From DAOTTX01 sp034437515 (GTDB taxonomy: Bacteria > Chloroflexota > Anaerolineae > Aggregatilineales > Phototrophicaceae), in assembly GCA_034437515.1 (NCBI GenBank), contig DAOTTX010000140.1, positions 1 to 64,000 of the forward strand: a DNA stretch of 64,000 nucleotides, given 5' to 3'. Position 1 is the first letter of the stretch. The number at the start of each line of letters is the position of its first letter. The notes under the pieces are model-generated. The model worked only from the letters and a program-made list of their open reading frames with translations. It did not search any database and had not been told where the DNA came from. The position numbers and the translations under genes were made by a program. Below, one piece after another: positions 56,301 through 61,204 of the stretch.

Positions 56301-59300
56301 CGGCACGCTGTTCGTGGATGGCACACCGCTGGCAGCCAACGACAGCTTTACACAGGCCGATGTTGACAACAGCCTCGTGACCTACCAGCACGACGGCACC
56401 GAAGTCGTCGCGGATAGCTTTGACTTCGACCTGAGCGATAACGTCATCACGACGGCGCTGAGCGCGACGTTCATCATCAACATCGAGTTGGACAACGACA
56501 CACCGTCGCAGGATTCCAATCTGCCGCTGACCGTCGATGAGGGCGGCACCGGCACCATCGACAACAACCTGCTGCTCTACCTCGATACCGACAACACGGC
56601 GGTGGAACTGACCTTCACCGTCACGACCGAAACCGCCGAGGGGACGCTGTTCCTCGATGGAACGGCGCTGGTAGCCAACGATACGTTCACGCAAGCCGAC
56701 ATCAACAATAGCCTGCTGACCTACACGCACAATGATGGTGAGGCCATCATCGACAGCTTCGAGTACGAACTGACGGACGGCAACCTCATCACGCCGCTGA
56801 CCGATACGTTTGACATCAACATCAACAACATCAACGACGCACCGGTGATCGTCACGAACAGCACGCTCAACGCGCTGCGTGGTGCCACGACGGACATCAC
56901 CACCGGCGAACTGTTCGTGGATGATGTGGACAACTCCCCGTCGGAGATCTTCTTCACGGCGATCACCCTCCCGGCGAACGGCACGCTGGTGCTCAACGGT
57001 ACCGCACTCGTCGCCAACGACAGCTTCACGCAGGTGGACATCAACAACGGTGATCTGGCTTACCAACATGCCGGTGGCGCGGATGTTATCGACGACTTCG
57101 ACTTTGAAGTGACCGACAACCTCATCGCCACACCGCTGACCGGTACCTTCAACATCAACGTGCTGGAGAACACCGGCGTCCCGCAGATCGTCACCAACGA
57201 AATCTTGACGGTGGCAGAAGGCGCGACTGGTATCATCGGCACCGCACTGTTGGAGACGACCGACACCGAGCAGACAGCCGCCGAACTGACCTACACGGTC
57301 ACCGCCAGCCCGGCGAACGGTACGCTGCTGCTGGCCGGCAACGCCGCCCAGACCTTCACGCAGGCCGACATCAACGCTGATCTGCTGGCCTATGAGCATA
57401 ACGGCAGCGAAACCAACGCTGATAGCTTCGAGTTCGAGGTGAGCGACGGCGTGCTGACGACCAGCACCGCCGGTACGTTCATCATCAACATCACGTCGGA
57501 GAACGACGCACCGGTCATCACCACCAACGCGATACTGACCGTCGTCGAAGGTGGCGCGGGTACCATCGACAACACCCTGCTGCTGGCAGAGGATGTCGAT
57601 AACACCGCCGCCGAACTGACCTTCACCGTCAGCACCCTGCCGATCAACGGTCAGGTGCTGGTGGACGGCGCAGCCCTCGTGGCGAACGGCACCTTCACCC
57701 AGGCACAGGTCGATGGCGACCTCGTGACCTACCAGCACGACGGCACCGGCACCGTCGCCGACAGCTTCGTCTTCAGCGTGAGCGATGGCGATCTGGCAAC
57801 GGCGGACGCGACCTTCAACATCACCATCCTTGAGGAGAATGATGCCCCGGTCGCCGAAGACGACAGCGCGACGGTCGATGAAGGCGGCACGGTCACCATC
57901 GACGTGAGCGCCAACGACACCGATGTGGACAGCACGGTGGATGCAAGCACCGTCACCATCGTGACCGCGCCGGTCAACGGCACGGCAACAGTCGATGCCA
58001 ACGGTATTGTCACCTACACGCATGACGGCAGCGAGACGATCAGCGACAGCTTCACCTACACCGTCGATGACGACTTCGGCGCGACTTCTAACGCGGCGAC
58101 GGTCACCATCACCGTGACGCCGGTCAACGACCTGCCGGAAGTGACCGTCAACGAAGGGCTGACGCTCGAAGTCGGGCAGACAGCCAACATCACCGCAGCT
58201 ATGCTGGCGGCGACCGACATCGATGACGATGCGGCGACCCTCAGCTTCAACGTGACGACGGCACCGGCAGATGGTACGTTGCTGGTGAACGGAGCGGCTG
58301 CTACCAGCTTCACGCAGGCGCAGCTCAACGTCGGTAACGTGGCTTACCAGCACACCGGCACCGCCCAGGGGACTGATAGCTTCATGTTCGCGGTGTTCGA
58401 CGGCGAAGACACCACCATGTCCTTCACCTTCGAGATCACCATCATGAACACCACCAGCCCGATCCCGTTCGATCTGAGTGTGACCGGCAACCTGAACAGC
58501 TATCCGCTTGACCTGTACTATAACTGGACGCATCGCATCAACGCGGGCGACACCACCGTGCCGGGTGACTGGTACAACGTGGTCGTCCTGCGGGACGGTG
58601 TGGTCACCATCGACGAATGGGCGGAAGCGAACACCATCTGTACCGGTGTGGACTGTACCCTGCGCTACCTGGACAAGACCCCGCCGTATGTCTTCGAGAG
58701 CGGCACCTACCAATGGTACGTGATCGCTTGGACGGAAACCTCGCCGGGGCAGTGGCAGAATGTCGCCAGTGAAGAAGCGACCTTCGACGTCAACGTACCG
58801 ACCATCCAGCCCGTGAGCAATGTTCAGGTGACGCCGAACCAGGGCCGCCCGACCATCTCCTGGGATAATGACCCGGCAGCGACCTGGTTCCAGATCTGGC
58901 TGGGCAACGGTCAGACCGAAGTCTTCTTCGACTGGGTGGAAAAGGCACCGGGCATGTGTGACGGCACACGTTGTAGCCTCACACCGGATGTGAACCCGCT
59001 GCCGGGCACCTACGACGTATGGATGCGTGCCTGGGGGCCGACCGGCTTCAGCGGCGGTGGCATCGACGGCTGGCAAGGCCCGGCTTCGGTGACTATCTCC
59101 AACGCGACCGCTCCGCGCATCTCGGCTGGCTTCGGTGCGAACGGCACATCCGGTGCGGTGAACATCACCTGGACGGGTGTCAACAACGCGACCTGGTACC
59201 GCATCTGGGTGGGGCACACCATCGGCGGCGGTGACTACGCGACCGACCACTTCCAGTGGCATCGCTCCACCGACCTCGGTTGTGAGAACCCCGGCACTTG

Positions 59301-59520
59301 TACGCTGACCCTACCGCTCGCCAACGGTAACTATGCCTGGGTGATCCAGGCGGCAGGCCCGGCGGGTTACAACGAGGGCAGCGGGCAGGTCTGGTCAGAA
59401 ATGCAGACGTTCGCAGTCAACGGTGGCGGGGTGACCGCCACCACCAACCCCAGTGTCGGCGACATCGACCTGCCAGGGCAGGTGGGTGAGCTAGACGCCG
59501 CATTGCCAGAAGACCAATAA
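41395..59520 (+). CDS. Giant secreted multidomain protein (about 6,041 residues)
   Basis: One uninterrupted frame encodes a signal peptide (FILTGVFVVLLALLGMQVSIA) and then, by residue: sugar-dehydrogenase-type propeller 41-536; calcium-type TSP3 repeats 546-599; LamG-like 606-837; ASH 842-949; malectin 951-1124; two ASH 1129-1346; Ig-like 1349-1459; second propeller 1466-1929; three ASH plus DUF4114-like pairs 1931-2846; DUF11 2852-2979; nested module 2984-3249; two DUF11-like 3251-3452; malectin 3456-3629; ASH 3632-3744; BACON-like 3749-3851; four InlB-type repeats 3852-4161; second nested module 4162-4441; dystroglycan-type cadherin 4446-4539; LamG-like 4553-4802; about eight cadherin-like repeats 4806-5686; three C-terminal modules 5687-6013. 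Boundaries are approximate. There is no LPXTG motif or C-terminal helix. It is probably an adhesin or carbohydrate-binding matrix protein. The frame opens at 41365; 41395 is preferred, although GAGG lies 14 nt upstream. Confidence 0.85.
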   Translation: MDNLMKLTLFRKTPQFILTGVFVVLLALLGMQVSIAQDDPLPSINFGTSNLENAPINQPTSLEFGPDNRLYVLQKNGTIKAFTVVRNDANDYTVTDTETITLVRDIPNHNDDGTPQAGVTGRQATGMTVIDDGAGNPILYVSSSDPRRGIGNNTAGQVIDTNSGTISRLTWNGSNWVKVDLVRGLPRSAEYHATNGLQYDAARNVLYVTSGGHTNMGAPGRSLSYVPEYALAAAILEVDLNIIDVLPLQGTSTAHPYIYDIPTLDDDSRPNVATGVDQNDPFGGNRGKNQARIVPGGPVQVFAPGYRNPYDVTFTEDGQLYSIDNGPNGGFGGFMPKEADIIDPATGDPYGLGVCDNTASEDGSYSGWDNMHYVIAGEYAGHPNPVRGNLANTYNEAGPDNDLGAQSPVAVANPVECDFRWSGNGGNPPEDGAIAHWGTSTNGMTEYTASNFAGQMQGDILAASYGQKIERVRLSADGTTAEEVLVFAPLGNTPLNVTAQGDDEAFPGTVWAVSFRNGGGVTVFEPADYSGVDTGVCDQTYSTAIDADSDGYSNADEIDNGTNECNGADFPSDNDGDNLSDLNDPDDDNDSRPDLTDAFQVDATNGDDLPIFMDFDPGGNFWGTGLLSSGFTGLMTNGTVNYKDMYVPEEMTVGGIAKVFTIDDVPAGDATNNDQTYAFQRGVNVDSSTGPFTVYTRMIQPFFNGTAPTGDQSMGIYFGDGSQSNYVKLVMAGGGFRLIIENNNAVVLDQPYSIANPWQSNYVDLLLSIDPVNATVTPRYALDDDVYVTLGTPVNIPAGPTLTRIQNNADAVATGVIATSLNSTTFTALWKQFNVSADAPGEIGADPANLVFDAIQGGDTARQTITLTNMGIVSTDPTVNITSLTLDGSDAYSIVNPPAGTVSLAPQDTFEAEIEFAPLTGGPKNTQLIVTHDGVNSPTTVNIFGEAEALGTPLYRVNTGGTLVTATDGGPDWAEDTNTNASPYRVEGGPNVYNGNFSGTNTTDAPNAIFAQERWDNAPLPNMTWAFPVDAGDYELRLYFAEAYNGAKSIGSRQFNVDVEGTRVLTNFDQFAEAAAESGNGANSLMRAFPVSITGTGEAIDIMLSHGSADNPAIKGIEIVPLNVSFNGVVEADPASHDFGAWNQGATSDAQTFIINNLGEAGDDVITVTDVNIVGDTPDFATNFSGPESINPGSFVTFDVTFTPTAGGEKTATLEVIHDGENSPVLIDLIGTNIAPTSSLVANPTNVDFGLEQVNTTSAPQTITLSNTGALSDPEVEITAVTITGADAGDFAYTFTVPATVIQQSDVTIDVTYTPTTEGDKAANLVVTHDGDNSPTTIALTGQVDASNSPYITEVNPLDGETNVSRSAGVAAAVFLPTSGEGVSVDSMNPSNAMLYQTNNNVAVPVDYGTSGGADVIILQPTTLLAPNTNYTFEITSGVTDTAGNPFLPFRSTFTTGTDTGDAPIPGVEFEQVFSGAAPGGYTSIEIGPGGRLWAASAYGTVHRWDINANGTLANEVVMSDFATSPATTRTLIGLDFDPRSTAAEPILWLTTGFPAFDDAPHFSSTLSKYSGTDVGGTGESWLREDMVVGLPRSVRDHMTNSVVFGPDGAMYITQGSISAMGDRDTAWGEEPEVLLSSAVLRVDVGLLESYYTANGPLDVTTGTPLFSGDLRDEDNYGLGDPELDSTYYNPQAANAPLTLYATGVRNAFDLVWHSNGELYVPTNGSAANGVVPGTPATLPNACDSRIDDELYGPYTGPSVAQAVVPTTQDDLLFRIDEGGYYGHPNPTRCEWVMTGGNPTINPDPGQNGDHYPVGTAPDRNYRGITFNFENNKSPNGSIEYRSDTFGGALKGQILVTRYSIGNDIIVLQPSANGQSIVNASANIPGMEGFYKPLDVIEDMNNGNLYVVEFGRENDPSNITLLRPVNPNQAAIEVTPEALYFNDDADGQPSPAQDITISNIGQAQLNLSSLTMAGPFQIVGPQPTSVPVGGSVTVSVAFNPTVEGVQSGSLTIVSNDQTDPVIVVTLRGVGVAGEPSLQWIVDTYNIPVNVGDDNPATNPIHSADYNEPLLGQELPITTFEKAGAGDVTVEVLSVFGPDATPVSTVGWYTAGDANAKNALFSVDQGSAQTLNPALTALDGGTGLSFDPGTTEFGFYSVWTFFGDREIFSEEDLTTYAGKLPYQVRVYPLRDGAGLVPNAYVIATEETNSGFDFQDVVFIVRNVNPGSSGAGLLEISPAAPMRFSDPVGGGASPAQTLTINNVSGVDVNISNMTVNGPFQITSTEPTQILAGQSVTVDIAFAPTVAGPVTGELNIVNDSATPAISYTLRGLGTSGEPSLQWVLDVYGINLDAGDDDPSTPVINSDAGAAAGLFLGDEVRIQQFEKSGSENVTIEPLAVYANNGNPVSTAGWYRPSNPGNRQALFTVDQNSDQTISVATTGVNSFNPGSGAFGLYTQWTYNNRVVFGEDSRNTFSAALPHHARVYPLKDGGGTIIPNAYVVAFEADTDVPEYNDMVYIVRNVRPSSNNASGIVFENLDWQTLNSLNIPQMAWVNTWLSMSRVDNDNNADLIMHEVTTLRVHNYGANTLTLNNVSIADTARFILPDANDIAPIDILPGAFHDIEVQFIEESGDKGLRQSTLTIQSNDPAQPNAAIMLVGAYTYDRGGAFEVTAPQIQNVFGYTAPMEFPFGSEYEAKGDEVLSPLWERMDPNEPIYVRQLVAYHGPNPNTFRIRDADSGNGTLRHHEDAPQTILPPIDGDPNSPTERFFSPTGTFKTQAASYQSDHGIRWVNQGDSDRHAVRFWPIRDREGVLVPGAFFMIQDFVGNGCGAGSANCDYNDNIYLITNIQPADDPTYDITHFTDIAVEIVENEDPVLLGDDIVYNVSAVNNSLYKAENVTLNFQLPANANFVSALPEVGNCTLNGGAVDCTFGNILGEQRVSAQIVVTPQSGGPRSVTATVATTTNEDILADNTLVEETMVLDPLNLPASLTVVKDADPNSDTQFDFSGDMGVFSLIDDGTLAPQWQVAINFTTLDSAAPVGYDISDDGAAYGTDGRYGWLKLSDDVPTRVDANARNRGGTPEDRNTLIHMQFQDCCLGSPNPGVYETVYWRYDLPNGMYRVTAGVGDPQNENSTHVIRAEGVEVVNAANTRFAEGSAMVEVTDGSLTIDPIGGNNTKILYLMIEGDFIEQNRITFPFVDAGTYTLIEDAAIGWSLDSVVCAGAATPAINITDGVAVTLDQNEDVTCTFLNQPIDEPAIDIRKSPDVQEVPLNSDVEFTITVTNIGTEDLTSVTVSDPLTPDCDATIGTLVVGATETYTCTAPAVTEGFTNTANVTGTPPVGAAVTDSDTAEVTMVVPGVSIQKTPNSQSVTSGSDVDFDIRVENTGDAAFESVLVTDAATPACDADLGTMQPGAVEVYTCTATNVTETFTNVAVVDAQLLGGTTLTAQDSAVVVLDGVSYGTPLYRVNAGGPLVAATDGGPDWSANTGDNVAANAYPWLNEGSNDSGPNNAVTNRDGTVPAYVPQAIFIHERWDPDDAPNMQWDFAVDAGQTYELRLYFANGCACTDQVGERIFDYEVEGTRIEDYDIVADVGHNTGTMKTFLIENSDGNIDIDFFHGVQNTLINGIEIVPVTPVAAAALSATPSSVEFGQFEIGDPAATVPVTLKNEAAVGGGALVISNINITGVDAADFDADQTGTLSIELQPQQTTTLNVSFDPATVGSKSASLELVHNGGNGPTLTVFLTGQAIPPQLPDLLFDPDGLTFSVVEGGNVDSSLVQIFTSGDTANYTIDLSSAPAWINIPAGQLTGTASDVSLTNIEVGVDSTGLAPNVYNYNVVATAAGYDDGLLPVTMVVLPLQYTVDASTDGNGTISPSGIFQVGAGDDVEFTITPDVGFALDELLVNGAPVTVTDDTYTLAGVSEDTTVVANFLALTPYQITGTAGPNGTIDPSGTFTAYEGDNVEFTITPNPGFIIAGVTVNGAGQPLPAGNIFTLENVSEDATVMVTFGQSDQAQITAGVVGGVGGTINPAGTFLVDLGTDVEFTVTPDIGFIIDELTVNGTPVTLAGNTYLLENISEDSEVLISFQTVPTYDITITAGAGGSIAPAGTGGVLTVNENETPQFTITADAGYLIGDVLVNGVSEGAITTYNFAPVTADQTIEATFISASGSITVVKNAVPDDPAQGFDFSITGGGVNESATLIDDGTVAGTFSASVNFQPNDGQDIPTGYTIDFGAAYADRGNGYTYGWVDTTAGAPVDLTALPRRRASSQTDPRLETYMHMEHPTQADGFWEIEVPNGLYEVTVAVGDPFGGGEVHRINIEGNNVINDYVPFGSSGSNTKHAIATGIIQVSDGLMTFDWLGSVAAENTKINYVTIDSIQLETSNIAIVSGLLSGTYTVTETVPAGWAMNDIVCTGAETITTDTASASATVTITGGEQVRCEFVNTTVTTGNTPPEFTSTPVETATEGTLYTYSVTATDADTGDTLTISEAAALPAWLALTTTGNGTATLEGTPGAADVGDHFIQLQVSDTQDVDTQSFIITVNPLPPTDCSPYSPELCNTVQIDVTTDVCLTFDAAGAGLAGTGFTMVDPASARLTTPSNPAVPGYEPSLLALNAGELVLKTTPGIQYLNNAQTSNTNSLVNGLGVGFDASTPFVLSTTLVQPAIPAPKQGQQAGVWFGLNEDQYVKVIVEQDGNVQIAVETFTGGVLAFEAINSSNTTGLIPNLGTQTVTLLMELNPATFSATGYYSLDGGATVTEFGTVAVPQSYFDGFVLPDFTTGPVSFGGVFGTHRNAGASIDFRFDDFCIQPGPLDSNTAPVQTVNATLNVNEGDAELITQTNLRYTDGEQTAAEVTYTVATVPVNGTLLLGATPLVASDTFTQAQINNGQLSYQHDGSETAFDSFDFTVTDGFVTVPLTDTFNININAVNDDPTLVTNDPLIVAEAATGTIDNNLLAAQDDDNVAADLIYTVTTLPQHGTLFVDGTPLAANDSFTQADVDNSLVTYQHDGTEVVADSFDFDLSDNVITTALSATFIINIELDNDTPSQDSNLPLTVDEGGTGTIDNNLLLYLDTDNTAVELTFTVTTETAEGTLFLDGTALVANDTFTQADINNSLLTYTHNDGEAIIDSFEYELTDGNLITPLTDTFDININNINDAPVIVTNSTLNALRGATTDITTGELFVDDVDNSPSEIFFTAITLPANGTLVLNGTALVANDSFTQVDINNGDLAYQHAGGADVIDDFDFEVTDNLIATPLTGTFNINVLENTGVPQIVTNEILTVAEGATGIIGTALLETTDTEQTAAELTYTVTASPANGTLLLAGNAAQTFTQADINADLLAYEHNGSETNADSFEFEVSDGVLTTSTAGTFIINITSENDAPVITTNAILTVVEGGAGTIDNTLLLAEDVDNTAAELTFTVSTLPINGQVLVDGAALVANGTFTQAQVDGDLVTYQHDGTGTVADSFVFSVSDGDLATADATFNITILEENDAPVAEDDSATVDEGGTVTIDVSANDTDVDSTVDASTVTIVTAPVNGTATVDANGIVTYTHDGSETISDSFTYTVDDDFGATSNAATVTITVTPVNDLPEVTVNEGLTLEVGQTANITAAMLAATDIDDDAATLSFNVTTAPADGTLLVNGAAATSFTQAQLNVGNVAYQHTGTAQGTDSFMFAVFDGEDTTMSFTFEITIMNTTSPIPFDLSVTGNLNSYPLDLYYNWTHRINAGDTTVPGDWYNVVVLRDGVVTIDEWAEANTICTGVDCTLRYLDKTPPYVFESGTYQWYVIAWTETSPGQWQNVASEEATFDVNVPTIQPVSNVQVTPNQGRPTISWDNDPAATWFQIWLGNGQTEVFFDWVEKAPGMCDGTRCSLTPDVNPLPGTYDVWMRAWGPTGFSGGGIDGWQGPASVTISNATAPRISAGFGANGTSGAVNITWTGVNNATWYRIWVGHTIGGGDYATDHFQWHRSTDLGCENPGTCTLTLPLANGNYAWVIQAAGPAGYNEGSGQVWSEMQTFAVNGGGVTATTNPSVGDIDLPGQVGELDAALPEDQ
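44245..44765 (+). other. Malectin domain 1 of giant protein
   Basis: The segment begins GTPLYRVNTGGTLVTATDGG and contains the family strands IFAQERWD, TWAFPVDAGDYELRLYFAE and IKGIEIVP. Malectin-type domains bind glucose-containing oligosaccharides. A second copy at 51760-52280 shares the same opening and the same ERWD and YELRLYFA strands. Confidence 0.75.
50345..51140 (+). other. Nested module 1: insert within prealbumin-like domain
   Basis: The first strand pair of a SpaA/prealbumin-type domain (LTVVKDADPNSDTQFDF...FSLIDDG) is followed by about 175 residues of a different beta domain. That domain has GRYGWLKLSDDV, RNTLIHMQF, YDLPNGMYRVTAGVGDP and VEVTDGSLTIDPIGG. The prealbumin-type domain then resumes (RITFPFVDAGTYTLIEDAAIGWSL...VTCTFLNQ). 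The insert resembles galactose-binding-like domains of polysaccharide enzymes. Confidence 0.6.
52950..53875 (+). repeat. Four tandem InlB-type B repeats
   Basis: Four in-frame units of about 75 residues each carry G-x-I-x-P-(S/A)-G, then VEFTITPD-x-GF, then VNGAPVT, then LENVSEDxxVxxxF. They begin near 52951, 53182, 53413 and 53647. This is the divergent InlB B-repeat of bacterial surface proteins, usually a stalk. Confidence 0.8.
53880..54715 (+). other. Nested module 2: insert within prealbumin-like domain
   Basis: This segment has the same construction as 50345-51140. ITVVKNAVPDDPAQGFDF...ATLIDDG is interrupted by a domain with YTIDFGAAYADRGNGYTYGW, MHMEHPTQADGFWEIEVPNG and IIQVSDGLMTFDW. 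The outer domain resumes at IVSGLLSGTYTVTETVPAGWAM...VRCEFVNT. The insertion point after LIDDG is the same in both copies. Confidence 0.6.
55810..58450 (+). repeat. About eight tandem cadherin-like repeats
   Basis: In-frame units of about 110 residues share V-x-E-G, then T-x-x-x-NGTLxxxGTxLVANDTFTQAxxxNxxLxYxHDGSExxxDSFxFxVxDG, then TFxINI. This is the cadherin-like/CSPG-type bacterial repeat of large adhesins. The first six are close relatives; the last two are more divergent. Strong similarity between units makes copy-number change by recombination likely. Confidence 0.82.
58455..59430 (+). other. C-terminal triple module shared with beta-helix protein
   Basis: Three modules of about 105 residues carry W(F/Y)xIWxG, a central Trp, two cysteines, then G-x-Y-x-(V/W) and an aromatic WGPxGF or AAGPAGY stretch before a final Trp. 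The second and third match the three modules ending the protein at 37451-40030; the first is more divergent. About 30 polar residues follow to the stop. Confidence 0.75.
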
Positions 59521-59527
59521 TAGATCG

Positions 59528-59546
59528 TGTTCCAAATTTGGGAACA
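59528..59546 (+). terminator. Weak hairpin after the giant gene
   Basis: TGTTCC (59528-59533), a 7-nt loop, and GGAACA (59541-59546) form a 6-bp stem 7 nt after the stop codon. There is no T tract, so readthrough into the P-domain gene is possible. Confidence 0.3.
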
Positions 59547-59628
59547 TAGGCTATAGTATAAGGGGATGCCGATGTGCATCCCCACACTCAAGGGAAGAAA
59601 GATAGAAGCGAGAGAAGGGAACTTAACG

Positions 59629-60963
59629 ATGATAAGCAATCGAAAGAAACTTTCGCTGCTGGTGATGTTTATCCTGGCTTTAGGCACTATCGTCCTGGCT
59701 TTACCTGCATCTGCGGAGGACAAAGCCCAGGCGGTCACTGTCTCCAGCAGTCCGGGTGCCGCCATCGCGGATAACAGCACAGTCACTGATACCATCAATG
59801 TAAGCAGCAGCGCACCCATCACTAATTTACAGGTGTCGGTCAACATCAACCACAGCCATGCCGGTGACCTACGCATCACCTTACGCAACAGTGCCGGAAC
59901 CTCTATTCGGCTGCTGCGCGGCCTCAACCTGACGGAATATATCTACGGGTGCGGTTCCAATGGCCTGAGTGTCGTCTTTGACATCCGGGCAGGGTCTTTG
60001 TTAGATAACTACGACTGCTCAGCAGACTTTGAAGCAAGAGTCAGCGGTGTTTTCCGTCCGAGTGACTCTCTCAGCGCGTTCTATGGGCAGAGCACGGCGG
60101 GTGCCTGGACACTGGAAGTCAGTGATACAGTCCCCAGTAACGACGGCACGCTGGCAAACTGGGCGTTAACCTTCAACGCCGCCGACGATGCACCGCCGCC
60201 TAGCGTCCCCATCCTCGGTGGGCGTGCAGCACCGCAGTGCAGCGACCTGGACGGCAGCAGCAGCACAAGTGTGCGTGCGGTCTTCCCCAATGGCGAAGAC
60301 GACATCTTCTGCCGCATCATCGCGGAAAACACCCGTTACGTCCTGGGGCCGGAAGAAATCGGCAACAAGGGTGTGATAGACAACGGCGTCATCCATGCCG
60401 TTGACGTCTACACACTGACTGGCGTGGGTAACCCGCTGGGCGGTCAGGTCTGCCTGGAAGGGCGGGGCGGCATCCTCTTTATGAGTGCGAACAACTCACC
60501 GCGCATCCCGACGTGGATCGACGCTCGTTCTAACAGCGGTTACACCTGCGCGACCATCCCATCATCGGGCATCGTCGTGCTGACCGAGATTGACCGTAAC
60601 GGCAACGTGGTCGGTGCGCTCCCCGCCGCTGATGACGTTAGCAGTGACAATGAAATCACCGCTGAGGTGGAAGACACTGACAGCGAAGAAGTAACCACAC
60701 CCGAAGGTGATGGCGTGGCAACCTTCATGGATACCGACATGGGCGGTACCGAGTTGGAGAACTGCACCGTCACCACGCGGGACATCCTCAATCTGCGCAC
60801 CGCGCCTACCACCAACAGTGATGTGATTACGCTGGTGCCGTTTGACCTCGACCTGCGTGGCATGGCCCGCGACGGCGAGTGGATCCGTGTGGTCTTTGAG
60901 GACGGGCAAGGCTGGCTCAGTGTTGGGTTCCTCAACACCAGCGGCGGCTGCGACATCGAATAG
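59629..60963 (+). CDS. Secreted P-domain and SH3b protein
   Basis: This is an exported protein of about 444 residues. A signal peptide (LSLLVMFILALGTIVLALPASA) precedes a proprotein-convertase P domain at about residues 30-180 (VSVNINHSHAGDLRITLRNSAGTSIRLL, FYGQSTAGAWTLEVSDTVPSNDGTLANWALTF). A Cys-containing middle region is not recognised. A C-terminal SH3b-like domain (TRDILNLRTAPTTNSDVITLVP, DGEWIRVVFEDGQGWLSVGFL) completes it. There is no protease domain, so it is probably a structural or wall-binding protein. The start at 59629 is chosen because AGAGAAGGGA precedes it; the frame extends to 59566. It follows the giant gene by 108 nt. Confidence 0.8.
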   Translation: MISNRKKLSLLVMFILALGTIVLALPASAEDKAQAVTVSSSPGAAIADNSTVTDTINVSSSAPITNLQVSVNINHSHAGDLRITLRNSAGTSIRLLRGLNLTEYIYGCGSNGLSVVFDIRAGSLLDNYDCSADFEARVSGVFRPSDSLSAFYGQSTAGAWTLEVSDTVPSNDGTLANWALTFNAADDAPPPSVPILGGRAAPQCSDLDGSSSTSVRAVFPNGEDDIFCRIIAENTRYVLGPEEIGNKGVIDNGVIHAVDVYTLTGVGNPLGGQVCLEGRGGILFMSANNSPRIPTWIDARSNSGYTCATIPSSGIVVLTEIDRNGNVVGALPAADDVSSDNEITAEVEDTDSEEVTTPEGDGVATFMDTDMGGTELENCTVTTRDILNLRTAPTTNSDVITLVPFDLDLRGMARDGEWIRVVFEDGQGWLSVGFLNTSGGCDIE

Positions 60964-60987
60964 CAAGCAGAATCACCCATGCGTGGG

Positions 60988-61005
60988 GGCGGCCTCGTGG
61001 TCGCC
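60988..61005 (+). terminator. GC hairpin after P-domain gene
   Basis: GGCGGCC, loop TCGT, and GGTCGCC form a 7-bp stem with one G-U pair 24 nt after the stop codon. The following sequence is only slightly T-rich. Confidence 0.4.
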
Positions 61006-61204
61006 TCTGCGTGTTCCGGAATCCAAAAATCGTAATTTTCTGCGGTATATTCCTTCATATCTCGTTCATAAGAGCGGGTTGATAACCCAATAAAGTAAAA
61101 AATTCCCCAATGTGGGCTACTTCGCTAGAAAATCCTAACGAATTTCTGTAAGATGATTTTGTGCTTAATCGCTTTATTAGAAGAACTCTTGCAGGGGAAA
61201 ATTT

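Noticed and set aside
56170..59262. A 1,030-codon open frame on the minus strand opposite the giant gene
   Set aside because: It is a shadow of the GC-rich, repeat-containing plus-strand frame. Its translation is His/Arg/Val/Gly-rich without domain motifs. The plus strand carries recognisable domains throughout.
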